Of a DNA stretch of 64,000 bases, positions 20,551 through 29,945 are shown one piece after another. The stretch is taken from NCBI RefSeq assembly GCF_022437945.1, contig NZ_CP092535.1, forward strand, positions 4,576,001 through 4,640,000, in the 5' to 3' direction. Position 1 is the stretch's first letter; each line of letters starts with the position of its first letter. This stretch comes from Nocardioides sp. TF02-7 (GTDB lineage Bacteria; Actinomycetota; Actinomycetes; Propionibacteriales; Nocardioidaceae). Below the pieces are notes generated by a model that saw only the letters and a program-made list of their open reading frames with translations, ran no database searches and had not been told where the DNA came from. A program made the translations under genes and the position numbers.

Positions 20551-21503
20551 ATGGGGAGCGACCTGGTCATCGAGACCACCGGGCTGCGGAAGGAGTTCCG
20601 CAGCCGTCGCGGTGGGCTGCGCGTGGCCGTGCAGGGCCTCGACCTCGCGGTGCCCGCCGGCGGGGTGCACGGGTTCCTCGGCCCCAACGGGTCGGGCAAG
20701 ACCACGACGATCCGGATGCTGCTCGGGCTGGCCCGGCCGACCGCGGGCACCATGCGGCTCTTCGGGCGGCCGGTTCCGGCCCAGCTCCCGCACGTCATCG
20801 GACGCGTCGGCGCCGTGGTGGAGTCGCCGAAGTTCTCCCCAACTTCAGCGGTCGCCGCAACCTCCAGCTCCTCGCCGGCGCCATCGGCGCCCCGGCCGGG
20901 CGCGTCGACCACGCGATCGAGACGGTGCGCCTCACCGGCCGGGACAAGGACCGCTACCGGTCCTACTCGCTCGGCATGAAGCAGCGGCTGGCGATCGCCG
21001 CGACCCTCCTCAAGCGGCCGGACCTGATGATCCTCGACGAGCCCACCAACGGCCTCGACCCGGCGGGCATCCGGGAGATCCGGGAGACGATCCGCGACCT
21101 CGGCGCGTCGGGCGTGACGGTGCTGCTCAGCTCGCACATCCTCGCCGAGGTGCAGCAGGTGTGCACCAGCGCGACGATCATCGGCGCCGGGCGATTGCTC
21201 GCCTCCGGCACCGTCGACGAGCTGCTCGGTAGCGGGTCGGCGTACCGGCTGGTCGCGCCCGACACCGCGGCCGCCGCGGAGGTCCTCGGCCGCGCCGGTT
21301 TCGCCCCCAGCCACGTCGACGGCGCCGTCCACGTCGAGACCGACGACCCGGGTCGGCTCACCCGGGTACTCGGCGAGGCCGGCATCTGGCTCACCGAGCT
21401 CGCGCCGCTGCGCGCGGACCTCGAGTCCTACTTCCTCGAGCTCACCGAGGGCGAGCAGCTCGGCGACCCGACGGCCGGCCCGCGAGCCGGAGGTGCCGCA
21501 TGA
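20551..21503 (+). CDS. ABC transporter ATP-binding protein (one frameshift)
   Basis: ATPase of a DrrA/CcmA-type exporter. It has Walker A GPNGSGKTTT, a signature reduced to YSLGMKQRL, Walker B LMILDEPTNGLDP and the switch histidine in LLSSHI. The C-terminal extension (about residues 220-317) is typical of drug or bacteriocin exporter ATPases. One base is missing from the C4 run 20837-20840; repair restores SPNFSGRRNLQLL. Its last four bases overlap the permease start (ATGA). Confidence 0.88.
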
Positions 21504-22486
21504 GCCGCCTCCTGCGGGTGGAGCTGACCCGGCTCCTGTGCCGCCGGGCCGTGCTCGTCCTCCTCGCGGTCGCCGTCGTGGTCCCGGCCGTCATCGGCAT
21601 CGCCCGGGTCGTCAACACGGCTCCCCCGTCGGACGCCGAGCGGGCCCAGGCCGAGGAGGCGATCGCGCAGGACGTCTCCTCGCGGTGGTGGCAACGCGAC
21701 GTCGAGCGGTGCACCGACCGGCCGCGGCGGTACGGCGTCCCGCCCGGCGCCGACGACCTGCGCGCGGCCTGCGAGCAGGCGCTCACCCCGAGCGTCGACG
21801 ACTACCTGTGGCACGACGAGCTCCGGCTGGCGGAGGAGCGCGACGAGGGCTCGGGGCTGGCCGTCGTCGTCGTGCTCGCGATCCTCATGCTGCTGGTCGG
21901 CACCACGTTCGCGGGCCACGACTGGGCGAGCGGGTCGGTCAGCAACCAGCTGCTCTTCGAGAGCCGGAGGTTGCGGGTCTGGGCGGCCAAGGGCGTGGTC
22001 GTGGCCGGCTTCGCCGCGGTGGTGACCGCGGTCGTGGTCACCTCCTACTGGCTGGCGCTCTACGTGGTCGCGGGCAGCCGCGACATCCGGGTGCGCGACG
22101 GGGTCCTGGTCGACTGCCTGCAGATGGGCGGCCGCGGCGCCCTGGTCGCGGGCGGCGTCGCGCTCGCCGGCTACGCGCTCACCATGCTGTTCCGCAGCAC
22201 GGTGGCAGCGCTCGGCATCCTGCTCGCCCTGAGCCTGGCGGGCGGCGTGGTGCTCGCTGTGGTCGGCGTCGACTCCGTCTGGAACCCGGGTCTCAACCTC
22301 GCCGCCGTCGTCCTCGACGGCGCCACCTACTGGGCCGACGAGCCGTGCGGACTCCCCGGGAGCGGGGAGCTCTGCGGCGTCGAGCGGGAGCTGTCGCTGC
22401 GCCGCGGCGCGGCGTACGTCTCCGCGATCCTCGCCGCCGCCGTCGCCGCCTCCGTCGTCTCGTTCCAGCGCCGCGACGTCCCCTGA
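21500..22486 (+). CDS. ABC transporter permease, ABC-2-like
   Basis: Intact 328-residue membrane protein partnered with the preceding ATPase. It has an N-terminal hydrophobic helix (AVLVLLAVAVVVPAVIGIA), a large soluble loop with cysteines, then about five further hydrophobic segments including LAVVVVLAILMLLVGTTFA and AALGILLALSLAGGVVLAVV. The segment GHDWASGSVSNQL matches the fold of ABC-2 permeases of DrrB/YhcI type. Substrate unknown. Confidence 0.82.
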   Translation: MSRLLRVELTRLLCRRAVLVLLAVAVVVPAVIGIARVVNTAPPSDAERAQAEEAIAQDVSSRWWQRDVERCTDRPRRYGVPPGADDLRAACEQALTPSVDDYLWHDELRLAEERDEGSGLAVVVVLAILMLLVGTTFAGHDWASGSVSNQLLFESRRLRVWAAKGVVVAGFAAVVTAVVVTSYWLALYVVAGSRDIRVRDGVLVDCLQMGGRGALVAGGVALAGYALTMLFRSTVAALGILLALSLAGGVVLAVVGVDSVWNPGLNLAAVVLDGATYWADEPCGLPGSGELCGVERELSLRRGAAYVSAILAAAVAASVVSFQRRDVP

Positions 22487-22525
22487 GCCGGAGCGGCCCG
22501 CGAGGATCGGCCGAGGCCCGCGGAG

Positions 22526-22531
22526 TAGGCT
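22526..22531 (+). promoter_or_regulatory. Probable -10 box of leaderless lipA transcript
   Basis: TAGGCT, seven bases before the GTG at 22539. It matches the lipB promoter in hexamer and spacing, so lipA can be transcribed independently of the ABC genes upstream. Confidence 0.65.
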
Positions 22532-22538
22532 GGAGCGC

Positions 22539-23486
22539 GTGACGACCGCTCCCGCCCCGCAGCCCGAAGGTCGCAAGCTCCTCCGCCTCGAGGTGCGCAA
22601 CGCGCAGACCCCGATCGAGCGGAAGCCGGAGTGGATCAAGACCCGGGCGAAGATGGGCCCGGAGTACACCGCGCTCCAGTCGCTGGTGAAGTCCGAGGGC
22701 CTGCACACCGTGTGCCAGGAGGCCGGCTGCCCCAACATCTTCGAGTGCTGGGAGGACCGGGAGGCGACGTTCCTCATCGGCGGCGACCAGTGCACACGGC
22801 GGTGCGACTTCTGCCAGATCGACACCGGCAAGCCGCAGCCGCTCGACCGCGACGAGCCGCGCCGGGTCGCGGAGTCGGTGCGCACGATGGAGCTGCGCTA
22901 CGCCACGATCACGGGCGTCGCCCGCGACGACCTCGCCGACGGCGGCGCCTGGCTGTACGCCGAGACCGTGCGCGCCATCCACGAGCTGAACCCCGGCACC
23001 GGGGTCGAGAACCTGATCCCCGACTTCAACGGCCGCCCCGAGCTGCTCGCCGAGGTGTTCGAGTCGCGTCCCGAGGTGCTCGCCCACAACGTCGAGACCG
23101 TGCCGCGGATCTTCAAGCGGATCCGCCCCGCCTTCCGCTACGAGCGCTCGCTCGACGTGCTCACGCAGGCGCGCGCCTTCGGGCTGGTGACCAAGTCCAA
23201 CCTGATCCTCGGCATGGGCGAGACCCGTGAGGAGGTCAGCCAGGCGATGCGCGACCTGCACGACGCCGGCTGCGAGCTGCTCACGATCACCCAGTACCTC
23301 CGGCCCTCCGTGCGCCACCACCCCGTCGAGCGGTGGGTGAAGCCGCAGGAGTTCGTCGAGCTCCAGCAGGAGGCCGACGAGATCGGCTTCGCCGGCGTGC
23401 TGTCCGGGCCGCTCGTCCGTTCGTCCTACCGGGCGGGTCGGCTGTACCGTCAGGCGATGGACGCGCGCGAGCGGGCCACGGCCTGA
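22539..23486 (+). CDS. lipA: Lipoyl synthase
   Basis: Radical-SAM enzyme that inserts two sulfurs into protein-bound octanoyl groups. The intact 315-residue protein has the auxiliary cluster cysteines CQEAGCPNIFEC, the radical-SAM triad CTRRCDFC, the glycine-rich LILGMGETREE and the C-terminal serine motif VRSSYRAG that ligates the auxiliary cluster. Its clients include the sucB and GcvH lipoyl domains. Confidence 0.97.
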   Translation: MTTAPAPQPEGRKLLRLEVRNAQTPIERKPEWIKTRAKMGPEYTALQSLVKSEGLHTVCQEAGCPNIFECWEDREATFLIGGDQCTRRCDFCQIDTGKPQPLDRDEPRRVAESVRTMELRYATITGVARDDLADGGAWLYAETVRAIHELNPGTGVENLIPDFNGRPELLAEVFESRPEVLAHNVETVPRIFKRIRPAFRYERSLDVLTQARAFGLVTKSNLILGMGETREEVSQAMRDLHDAGCELLTITQYLRPSVRHHPVERWVKPQEFVELQQEADEIGFAGVLSGPLVRSSYRAGRLYRQAMDARERATA

Positions 23487-23544
23487 CCGCCCGTCCACAC
23501 CCACGCAAGCCCCGCAGCACCGAGGAAGTCAGGCACCCCGCACG

Positions 23545-24251
23545 ATGGCGAAGCAGATCGACCCCGCGAAGATGAGCCGACGGCAGCAGATCGTCGAGAC
23601 GTTCCGGATGTCGAAGGAGGTCGACCGCGCCCTCCCGTGGTGGATGCTCGGCGCGTTCCTGGTCTTCGGGGCGATCGGCTTCGGTGTCTTCTGGATCCTC
23701 CCCGGCAGCGGCACGTTCGCGCTGGTGATGGCGATCGTCGGCGGTCTGCTCGTCGGCCTGCTGGCGATGATGATCGTCTTCAGCCGGCGCGCCCAGCGCG
23801 CGGCGTACGCCCGGCTCGAGGGCCAGCTCGGCGCGGCCGCCCGGGCGCTCACCATGTTGCGCCGCGGGTGGCAGCTGGAGGAGATGATCGGCTTCACCAA
23901 GCAGCAGGACATGGTGCACCGCGTGGTGGGCCCTCCGGGCATCGTGCTCGTCGGTGAGGGCAACCCGAGCCGGCTGCGCCCGCTGCTCACCAGCGAGCGG
24001 AAGAAGCACGAGCGGGTGGCCGCGGAGTTCCCCGTGCACGAGATCGTCGTCGGTCAGGGCGAGGGCCAGGTGCGGCTGCCCGACCTGGTCCGTCACGTCC
24101 GCAAGCTCGGCCGGCAGGTCAAGCCGGCCGAGATGACCGACATCCTCTACCGGCTCAAGGCGCTCGACGCCCAGCGGCCGAAGATCCCGCCCCCCGCGGC
24201 CCGGTGCCGACCAGCATGAAGGGGATGCGGCAGAACCTGCGCGGCCGCTGA
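23545..24251 (+). CDS. DUF4191-family membrane protein (one frameshift near the end)
   Basis: Actinobacterial membrane protein of unknown function typically found right after lipA. It has two adjacent hydrophobic segments (PWWMLGAFLVFGAIGFGVFWIL and FALVMAIVGGLLVGLLAMMIVF) and a soluble C-terminal domain (GRGNPSRLRPLL-like, then RLPDLVRHVRKLGRQ). A C-run length error near 24188-24193 truncates the frame at 24219; repair ends TSMKGMRQNLRGR, about 235 residues. It converges with the RDD gene. Confidence 0.82.
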
Positions 24252-24270
24252 TCAGCGCCCGGCGGCCGGG

Positions 24271-24700
24271 TCAGGGCGCGGTCAGGGCGCGGAACGTCTC
24301 CAGCCGCACCGTCGCCGTGCCGGTGGCGAGGTCGTGCAGGCCACGGCCGTCCTGGCGGAACACGAGCGGCGGGATCACCAGCGCGACGAGCACCTGCCGC
24401 AGGAGCAGCCGCAACGGGTTCATCGGCCGGAACCGGCCGTCGGCCGGCACGACGCGCAGCCGGGGTGGCGAGCTTGCCGAACGACCCGCCGAGCAGCCAG
24501 GTGAACAGCGCGGACTCGGCCACGTAGACGAGGAGCGGGTAGAAGTCCGACGGGGTGGTCTCGGGCCGGGTGAACTCCTCGAGGCCGACGAACGCCACCA
24601 CGACCAGCGACGAAGCGAACCAGTCGACGACCAGGGCGAGGACCCGCCGTCCCCAGGACGCGGTCTCGAACGGCAGGCTGCGGGGCGGGCTGTCAGGCAC
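24271..24700 (-). CDS. RDD-family membrane protein (one frameshift)
   Basis: Small integral membrane protein of about 143 residues after removing one base from the G4 run 24462-24465. Segments: SWGRRVLALVVDWFASSLVVVAFVG (the Arg/Asp pair that names the family), YPLLVYVAESALFTWLLGGSFGK, and LRLLLRQVLVALVIPPLVF, ending with QDGRGLHDLATGT. Function unknown; some relatives act in ion exchange. It has its own leaderless promoter, although it directly follows the WXG100-like operon. Confidence 0.82.
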
Positions 24701-24706
24701 CCGCCC

Positions 24707-24712
24707 ACCCTA
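24707..24712 (-). promoter_or_regulatory. Probable -10 box of leaderless RDD gene
   Basis: TAGGGT on the minus strand, six bases before the GTG at 24700. Confidence 0.55.
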
Positions 24713-24727
24713 GGGCGGCCGGAGCGG

Positions 24728-25291
24728 TCACTCCTTCGCCGGGTCGGGCGTGCAGGTGGCGAGGAACGACTCTCCGTCGCGCTCGGCCACCTCCGCCGGG
24801 CCGAGCCAGCCGACGTCCTGGAACCAGAACGTGTCGGCGGGGTGCTCGGCCGAGCCGTCGACGACCTCCGCGAGGTCGGCGCTCGACCCCCAGCCGCCGG
24901 GATCGCCGTCGACCGACAGCCGCACCGACGTCGCGTCACGCCAGTCGAAGTCCTCCGGCAGCGCCTGCTCCACCTCGAACCCGCGGTGCGGCCCGGCGAG
25001 CGGGAGGTGCTCGACCGTGGCGCCCCGCTCGCCGCGGGCGGTGAGCACCAGCTCGTCGTCGCCCGGCTCGAACGCCAGCGCCACCCGGGTGACCCGGGAG
25101 CACGCGGAGCCGGTCCAGATCCGCAGGCCGCCGTCGTCGGCGGCACGGACGCCGAACGCCGGGCGCAGCGACGGCGCGAACTGGGCGTCGGGGTCCCACC
25201 CGTCGTCGGGGTCGCCGGTGTCGTCGCACGCGCCGAGTGCGGCGACCAGCGACAGGACGGCCGCTGCCGGCAGTGCGCGGAGGCGGGTCAC
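24728..25291 (-). CDS. Putative lipoprotein of the WXG100-like operon
   Basis: The 187-residue product begins with a signal peptide (LPAAAVLSLVAALGACDD) whose lipobox LGAC predicts a lipidated, surface-exposed protein. The body is acidic with several tryptophans and two late cysteines; no family is recognised. The GTG start at 25291 overlaps the stop of the HExxH gene by 4 bp (GTGA), so they are translated together. Position suggests an accessory or immunity-like partner, which is inference only. Confidence 0.7.
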   Translation of the reverse strand: MTRLRALPAAAVLSLVAALGACDDTGDPDDGWDPDAQFAPSLRPAFGVRAADDGGLRIWTGSACSRVTRVALAFEPGDDELVLTARGERGATVEHLPLAGPHRGFEVEQALPEDFDWRDATSVRLSVDGDPGGWGSSADLAEVVDGSAEHPADTFWFQDVGWLGPAEVAERDGESFLATCTPDPAKE

Positions 25292-26683
25292 CGGTAGCCG
25301 CCGTCCCCGAGGCCGGCCTCCTCCTCGATGCCGTCGCTGTCGGTCGCCACGTCCCAGATCATGCCCCAGCGGCCCTTGTCGGCCCACTGGCGGGAGTGCC
25401 GCTCCTCGTGGTGGAGCAGGCGGTCGAGGTCGAGGGTGCCCTCGTAGGGGTTGCCGTCGTCGTCGGTGTACCACGCGTTGCCCGACCGGACCATGTCGCG
25501 CAGCTGCTCGGCGGCGTCGTCGGGGTCGTCGATGTTCGCCATGAAGATGTCGCCCCAGGCGGTGCCGCCCTTCTGGCTGTAGAGGTCCTGCAGCCAGTTG
25601 CCGCCCAGGCCCATGAGCATCCCGTTGGGCGTGGTGACCAGCCGGCCGCCGTTGTCGTGGACGAAGCCGACGTCCTCGTCGTAGGACCAGTCGTTGGCAG
25701 CCTGCCGGTCGATGATCCGCTGCACCTCGTCGGCGGAGTACGCCTCGGGCGTGAAGTCGGTCTGGTGGCCGTCGCCGTAGTCGGTGCCCGCGTTGAGGAT
25801 GTAGGTCATCAGCACCGCCTTGCGGGCGTCGTCGCCGCTGATGCCGTCGGGGAGCAGGAAGTAAGACTTGCCGTCGGGGTCCGTGATCTCCTCCAGCCCG
25901 TCGAGCACCTCGAAGTCCTCGGGCGTGATGCCGTGCTCGCGAGCGATCTCGATGATCGTCTCGGCCGGCACGCCCCGGCGGTCGGCGTTCTCCAGCCACT
26001 GCGTGTAGTAGCCCTCGGGCAGCGGGCCGCTGAGCAGGCCCTCCTGCCGGAGGCGGTACTCGATCCGGTTGCCGGTCAGCTCGAGCCGGTCCGACACCCG
26101 GTCGTAGGCGACCTCGCCGAGCGTCCAGCCCGTCGGCGGGTTGGCTCCGACGAAGTGCCGCAGCACGCCGCGGAGCTGGTCGAGGACGGGGCGGCCACGC
26201 GTCCTGAGGTCCTCGAGGACGTCGTCGTACTTCGCCGTCGAGACCGGCGACGGCGCGATCGAAGGCCTGCCGGTTGATGTCGCGCTGCTCCTCGCGCTCG
26301 AACCGGGTGTCGACGGCGTCGGGCATGTCGCGGTCGGCGGCGGCCCGGTCGACCACGGCGTCGTCGTAGCGCCGGCGGATGCCGTCGATGTCGCCGCGCG
26401 CGTCCTCGACGTGGCCGACGTACGTCGCCAGCGCGGTCGCCGCGTCGCCCAGCCGGTCGCTGTCGCCCTTCATCGTCGTGGCGAGGACGCGGACGTCGGC
26501 GACGGCGGTGGTGGCGGTGTCGGAGCGCCACGACTCGGCCAGCCGCAGCGAGTCGTCGTCGACCTCGGCGTGGCTGTCGAGCAGCAGCTGCCCCAGGTTG
26601 TGGACGGCGCGCTGCTGCGAGCGCAGGATGCCCGGGTCCTCCGGCGGGTAGGGGAAGCGGGCGCGGGCGGCCTCGCTGGCCAT
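25288..26683 (-). CDS. WXG/LXG-like helical protein with C-terminal HExxH domain (one frameshift)
   Basis: About 465 residues after correcting a break near 26248-26262. The N-terminal 150 residues are charged helices resembling ESX-type secreted proteins (HNLGQLLLDSHAEVDDDSLRLAESW). A middle region follows (ITPEDFEVLDGLEEITDPDGK), then a C-terminal domain ending with LLHHEERHSRQWADKGRWGM. HEERH fits the zincin motif HExxH. It starts one base inside the stop of the small helical gene (TGATG). I infer a type VII-like secreted effector, possibly a metallopeptidase; no family could be assigned. Confidence 0.65.
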
Positions 26684-27006
26684 CAGAGCCGGTACTCCAC
26701 GTCGATCTCGTTCGTCACCCGCACGGTGTCCTTCACCAGCGTGCTCAGCGCCTCCAGCTCCATCGAGAACGCGCCGAGCCGGCCGCCGACCGCGGTCAGG
26801 ACGTCGTCGGCGGCGTTGACGACGTCCATGCCGGCGCGCAGCGGGCCGAGGAGGAGGTCGTCGAGGTAGCTCGACGGGTCGTCGGGGAAGGCCCGGGCGC
26901 CCTCGGCACCCCGGGTCGCGGCGGCGTCCAGCTCGCGCGCCTTCGAGGCGAACCGGGTCGCCGCGGCGCCCGACCCGTCGTAGTCGATGTAGAACTCGTG
27001 ACCCAC
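26683..27006 (-). CDS. WXG100-like small helical protein
   Basis: The 107-residue product is about the length of ESX/WXG100 proteins and is predicted to form two long helices (FASKARELDAAATRGAEGA and LRAGMDVVNAADDVLTAVGG) around a turn. It lacks an exact WxG, so the family call is tentative. The GTG start at 27006 is preceded by GAGGAG. First gene of the operon whose next members encode the HExxH protein and the lipoprotein. Confidence 0.6.
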   Translation of the reverse strand: MGHEFYIDYDGSGAAATRFASKARELDAAATRGAEGARAFPDDPSSYLDDLLLGPLRAGMDVVNAADDVLTAVGGRLGAFSMELEALSTLVKDTVRVTNEIDVEYRL

Positions 27007-27095
27007 TCCTGGGACCCTCCTCGCACTCCCCCCGGTTCTTGACCGGTGCGCGCCCGCGGTAAACCCGCGACGTAGGCTGGCAGCCCGACGAACCT

Positions 27096-27111
27096 GTTAC
27101 ATCGACGAAAC
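27096..27111 (+). promoter_or_regulatory. GlnR-binding site of glnA
   Basis: GTTAC, six bases, GAAAC: an exact fit to the actinobacterial GlnR consensus gTnAC-n6-GaAAC. It lies about 33 bp upstream of a TAGGTT -10 candidate, where an activator would sit, so glnA is probably under nitrogen control. Confidence 0.8.
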
Positions 27112-27143
27112 AAAGTGGTGATGGTCGAGAAACGGCCTCTCCC

Positions 27144-27149
27144 TAGGTT
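27144..27149 (+). promoter_or_regulatory. Candidate -10 box of the glnA promoter
   Basis: TAGGTT placed downstream of the GlnR box, giving a leader of about 105 nt before glnA. A second TANNNT hexamer, TAGGCT at 27073-27078, lies upstream of the box and could be another promoter that GlnR would block. Confidence 0.45.
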
Positions 27150-27261
27150 TCGGGCAGAGGTCGGCACGCAGCGTCGCGTCCCGGATCGCCCGACCGCGAA
27201 TCCTCGATCCCGAGACCGATCCTGACTGGAGGCTGAGCCCGGCTCAGCCGAGGAGGAACGA

Positions 27262-28683
27262 ATGTTCAACAACAGCGAAGAGCTGCTCAGCTTCATCAAG
27301 GACGAGGGCGTCGAGATGGTCGACGTCCGGTTCTGCGACCTGCCCGGCGTCATGCAGCACTTCACCGTCCCCGTGTCGACGTTCGACGAGTCGGTGTTCG
27401 AGGACGGGCTCGGGTTCGACGGCTCCTCGATCCGCGGCTTCCAGGCGATCAACGAGTCCGACATGGCGCTCTACCCCCGACCCGACCACGGCGTACGTCG
27501 ACCCGTTCCGGGAGTCGAAGACGCTGGTCGTCAACTTCTTCATCCACGACCCGATCACCGGCGAGCCCTACTCGCGCGACCCGCGCAACGTGGCCCGCAA
27601 GGCGCTCGCCTACCTCGAGACGACCGGCGTGGCCGACACGGCGTTCTTCGCGCCGGAGGCGGAGTTCTACATCTTCGACAAGGTGCGCTACTCCACCAGC
27701 GCCAACGAGGGCTTCTACCACATCGACTCCGTCGAGGGCTGGTGGAACTCCGGCGCCGAGGGCGACAACCTGGGCTACAAGACGCGGTTCAAGGGCGGCT
27801 ACTTCCCGGTGGCGCCGTACGACCACTACGGCGACCTGCGCGACCAGATGGTGAAGAACCTGGAGAACGTCGGCCTCACCGTCGAGCGCTCCCACCACGA
27901 GGTGGGCACCGCCGGCCAGGCGGAGATCAACTACCGGTTCGACACGCTGCTGCGCTCGGCCGACGACGTCATGAAGTTCAAGTACGTCATCAAGAACACC
28001 GCGTGGCACAACAACAAGTCGGTCACCTTCATGCCGAAGCCGATCTTCGGCGACAACGGCTCGGGCATGCACGTGCACCAGTCGCTGTGGAAAGACGGCG
28101 AGCCGCTGTTCTACGACGAGACCGGCTACGGCGGCCTCTCCGACCTCGCCCGGTGGTACATCGGCGGCATCCTCAAGCACGCTCCCGCGGTGCTCGCGTT
28201 CACCAACCCGACCGTGAACTCCTACCACCGCCTGGTGAAGGGGCTTCGAGGCCCCGATCTCGCTGGTCTACTCCTCGCGCAACCGCTCCGCCTCGGTCCG
28301 GATCCCGATCACCGGCTCCAACCCGAAGGCCAAGCGCATCGAGACCCGGTTCCCCCGACCCCTCGGCCAACCCCTACCTCGCCTTCTCCGCGCTCATGCT
28401 CGCCGGCCTCGACGGCATCCAGAACAAGATCGAGCCGGCCGCGCCGATCGACAAGGACATCTACGAGCTCCCGCCGGACGAGATGGCCGAGATCGACCAG
28501 GTCCCCACCTCGCTCGGCGCCGTGCTCGACGCCCTCGAGGAGGACCACGACTTCCTCACCGCGGGCAACGTCTTCACCCCCGACCTCATCGAGACCTGGA
28601 TCTCCTACAAGCGCGAGCACGAGATCGAGCCGGTCCAGCAGCGCCCGCACCCGCACGAGTTCGAGCTGTACTACGACATTTAG
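27262..28683 (+). CDS. glnA: Glutamine synthetase, type I (three frameshifts)
   Basis: Makes glutamine from glutamate and ammonia; a dodecameric cytosolic enzyme. Features in order: GVEMVDVRFCDLPGVMQHF, GFDGSSIRGF, the metal-binding AFFAPEAEFYIFD, GQAEINYRFD, the ATP-binding GSGMHVHQSLW, and the adenylylation tyrosine in DKDIYELPP near residue 400. Extra bases at C5 27474-27478, C 28244 and C5 28352-28356 break the frame; repair gives about 473 residues. GGAGGAACGA precedes the ATG. Confidence 0.96.
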   Translation: MFNNSEELLSFIKDEGVEMVDVRFCDLPGVMQHFTVPVSTFDESVFEDGLGFDGSSIRGFQAINESDMALYPRPDHGVRRPVPGVEDAGRQLLHPRPDHRRALLARPAQRGPQGARLPRDDRRGRHGVLRAGGGVLHLRQGALLHQRQRGLLPHRLRRGLVELRRRGRQPGLQDAVQGRLLPGGAVRPLRRPARPDGEEPGERRPHRRALPPRGGHRRPGGDQLPVRHAAALGRRRHEVQVRHQEHRVAQQQVGHLHAEADLRRQRLGHARAPVAVERRRAAVLRRDRLRRPLRPRPVVHRRHPQARSRGARVHQPDRELLPPPGEGASRPRSRWSTPRATAPPRSGSRSPAPTRRPSASRPGSPDPSANPYLAFSALMLAGLDGIQNKIEPAAPIDKDIYELPPDEMAEIDQVPTSLGAVLDALEEDHDFLTAGNVFTPDLIETWISYKREHEIEPVQQRPHPHEFELYYDI

Positions 28684-28730
28684 GCTCAGATATAGGAGAA
28701 CAGCTCGAACTCGTTCTCCAGAGTCGTCGA

Positions 28731-28777
28731 AAGTGGCGGCTGACCTGCGGAAACTCCCGCGGCGTCAGCCGCCACTT
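28731..28777. terminator. Hairpin terminator downstream of glnA
   Basis: Perfect 14-bp inverted repeat (AAGTGGCGGCTGAC at 28731-28744, complement at 28764-28777) with a smaller GC stem inside the loop, 47 bp after the glnA stop. It marks the left edge of a stretch whose codon choice and gene content differ from the core genes. Confidence 0.75.
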
Positions 28778-28892
28778 CTCGTTGGGTCGCACGCGGGGGT
28801 GTCCGAGATCGAGTAGATGTGGGAGATCCGATCGAGCTCGAGCTCCTGAGGTCGCCTGGAGCGGCACCTGACGTGCAGAGGTCCTCTGCGGC

Positions 28893-29945
28893 GTGAGCCG
28901 CGACGCAGTCGCACACAACGCGACCTTCGAGGAAGCGTTCCTCGCGAGAGAACTGCAGCGCGCGGGTATCAACATCTCTCCGATCCCGGCGCTGTGCACG
29001 CTCTGGCTCGGCCGGCAGGCATTCGCCACGCCGAACCACAAGCTCAGCACGATCGCACGAGCTGCGGGCGTCCCGCTCGTCGACAAGCATGCCGCACTGG
29101 GCGATGTGCGGGCAGTGGCCGCACTGCTGCCGCAGATGACAAGCAAGTTGCGGTCTCCAGTTCGTTACGCAGGCGGGCCGATGACGTGGAGTCACAACAG
29201 CCCAGCCGGGCAACTTCCATTGGTGACGCGAGCTGTCGCGCTGCGCAAGGGAACTGACGGCTGGATGCAGTCTCTCATGGCGCGTCTGCCCACCACCGGG
29301 CTTGCACCGAATGACGCTGCCGCTGAGGCGTATCTCGACGCGCTTGCCGAGGTGCTCTCCGATGGACGCATCACCGGCGATGAGGCGAAGGTGCTTGCGC
29401 GTCTCGCGGGGACAGCCGGCATGGGCGGCGAGCAGGTAGGCGCACTGAACAAGCGATTCCTCGACGGGATCAAGGTCGTAGCGCTGGACGACGACGTGCT
29501 CACGACCGCAGAGATCCGTCAGCTCAAGGCCGCCGCGAAGGCGCTCGCCCTTCCCGACTACTTCGGCGAGCTCCAGCCCACGGCGCCACCGACTCCCGGG
29601 CGGAGCGATGTCGGGGCGCTGGGCGACCCGCCAGGAAGGAGCACGATGAAGGCACGCGTCCAGCGTGGGACACGGGCTCTCGCGATGCAGCGTGCAGGTT
29701 CGTCACGCAGCGATATCGCTGACGCACTCGGCGTCAGTCAGGACACCGTGAAGTCACTGCTCCGCGACGCGAAGTTCTACGACAACCCACCGTCTGATCC
29801 CTCGCGTCTCGCGTTCGCCCGTGATGCTCGCCGCGCGCGGGATGCGGGAGTCACAAGAGATGTCTTTCGAAACGACCGCGGTGTCAGCGCAGGTAAGAGC
29901 TTCGAGGCGTGGCGCGATGCCGCAATGCTCGCTGACTTCTTCTAG
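28893..29945 (+). pseudogene. 5'-truncated DEDD exonuclease / TerB-like / HTH protein
   Basis: The open frame (350 residues) begins inside a DnaQ-type 3'-5' exonuclease domain: AVAHNATFEEAFLARELQ is motif II and HAALGDVRAVAAL fits ExoIII HxxxxD, but motif I (DxE) is absent. Residues about 140-240 resemble a TerB-like helical domain (LAEVLSDGRITGDEAKVLARLAG). The C-terminus has a helix-turn-helix (SSRSDIADALGVSQDTVKSLL). In-frame codons just upstream (EVLCG) also look exonuclease-like but follow a TGA. I infer a damaged, horizontally acquired gene; a functional short form is possible. Confidence 0.65.

Noticed and set aside
2584..28683. Programmed ribosomal frameshifting as the cause of split genes
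   Set aside because: The breaks are at arbitrary C/G runs in many unrelated genes, without slippery heptamers plus pseudoknots, and most genes need the opposite of a productive shift.
28686..29213. A 175-codon minus-strand frame opposite the truncated exonuclease
   Set aside because: No domain, crosses the glnA hairpin, and the plus-strand frame has recognisable motifs.
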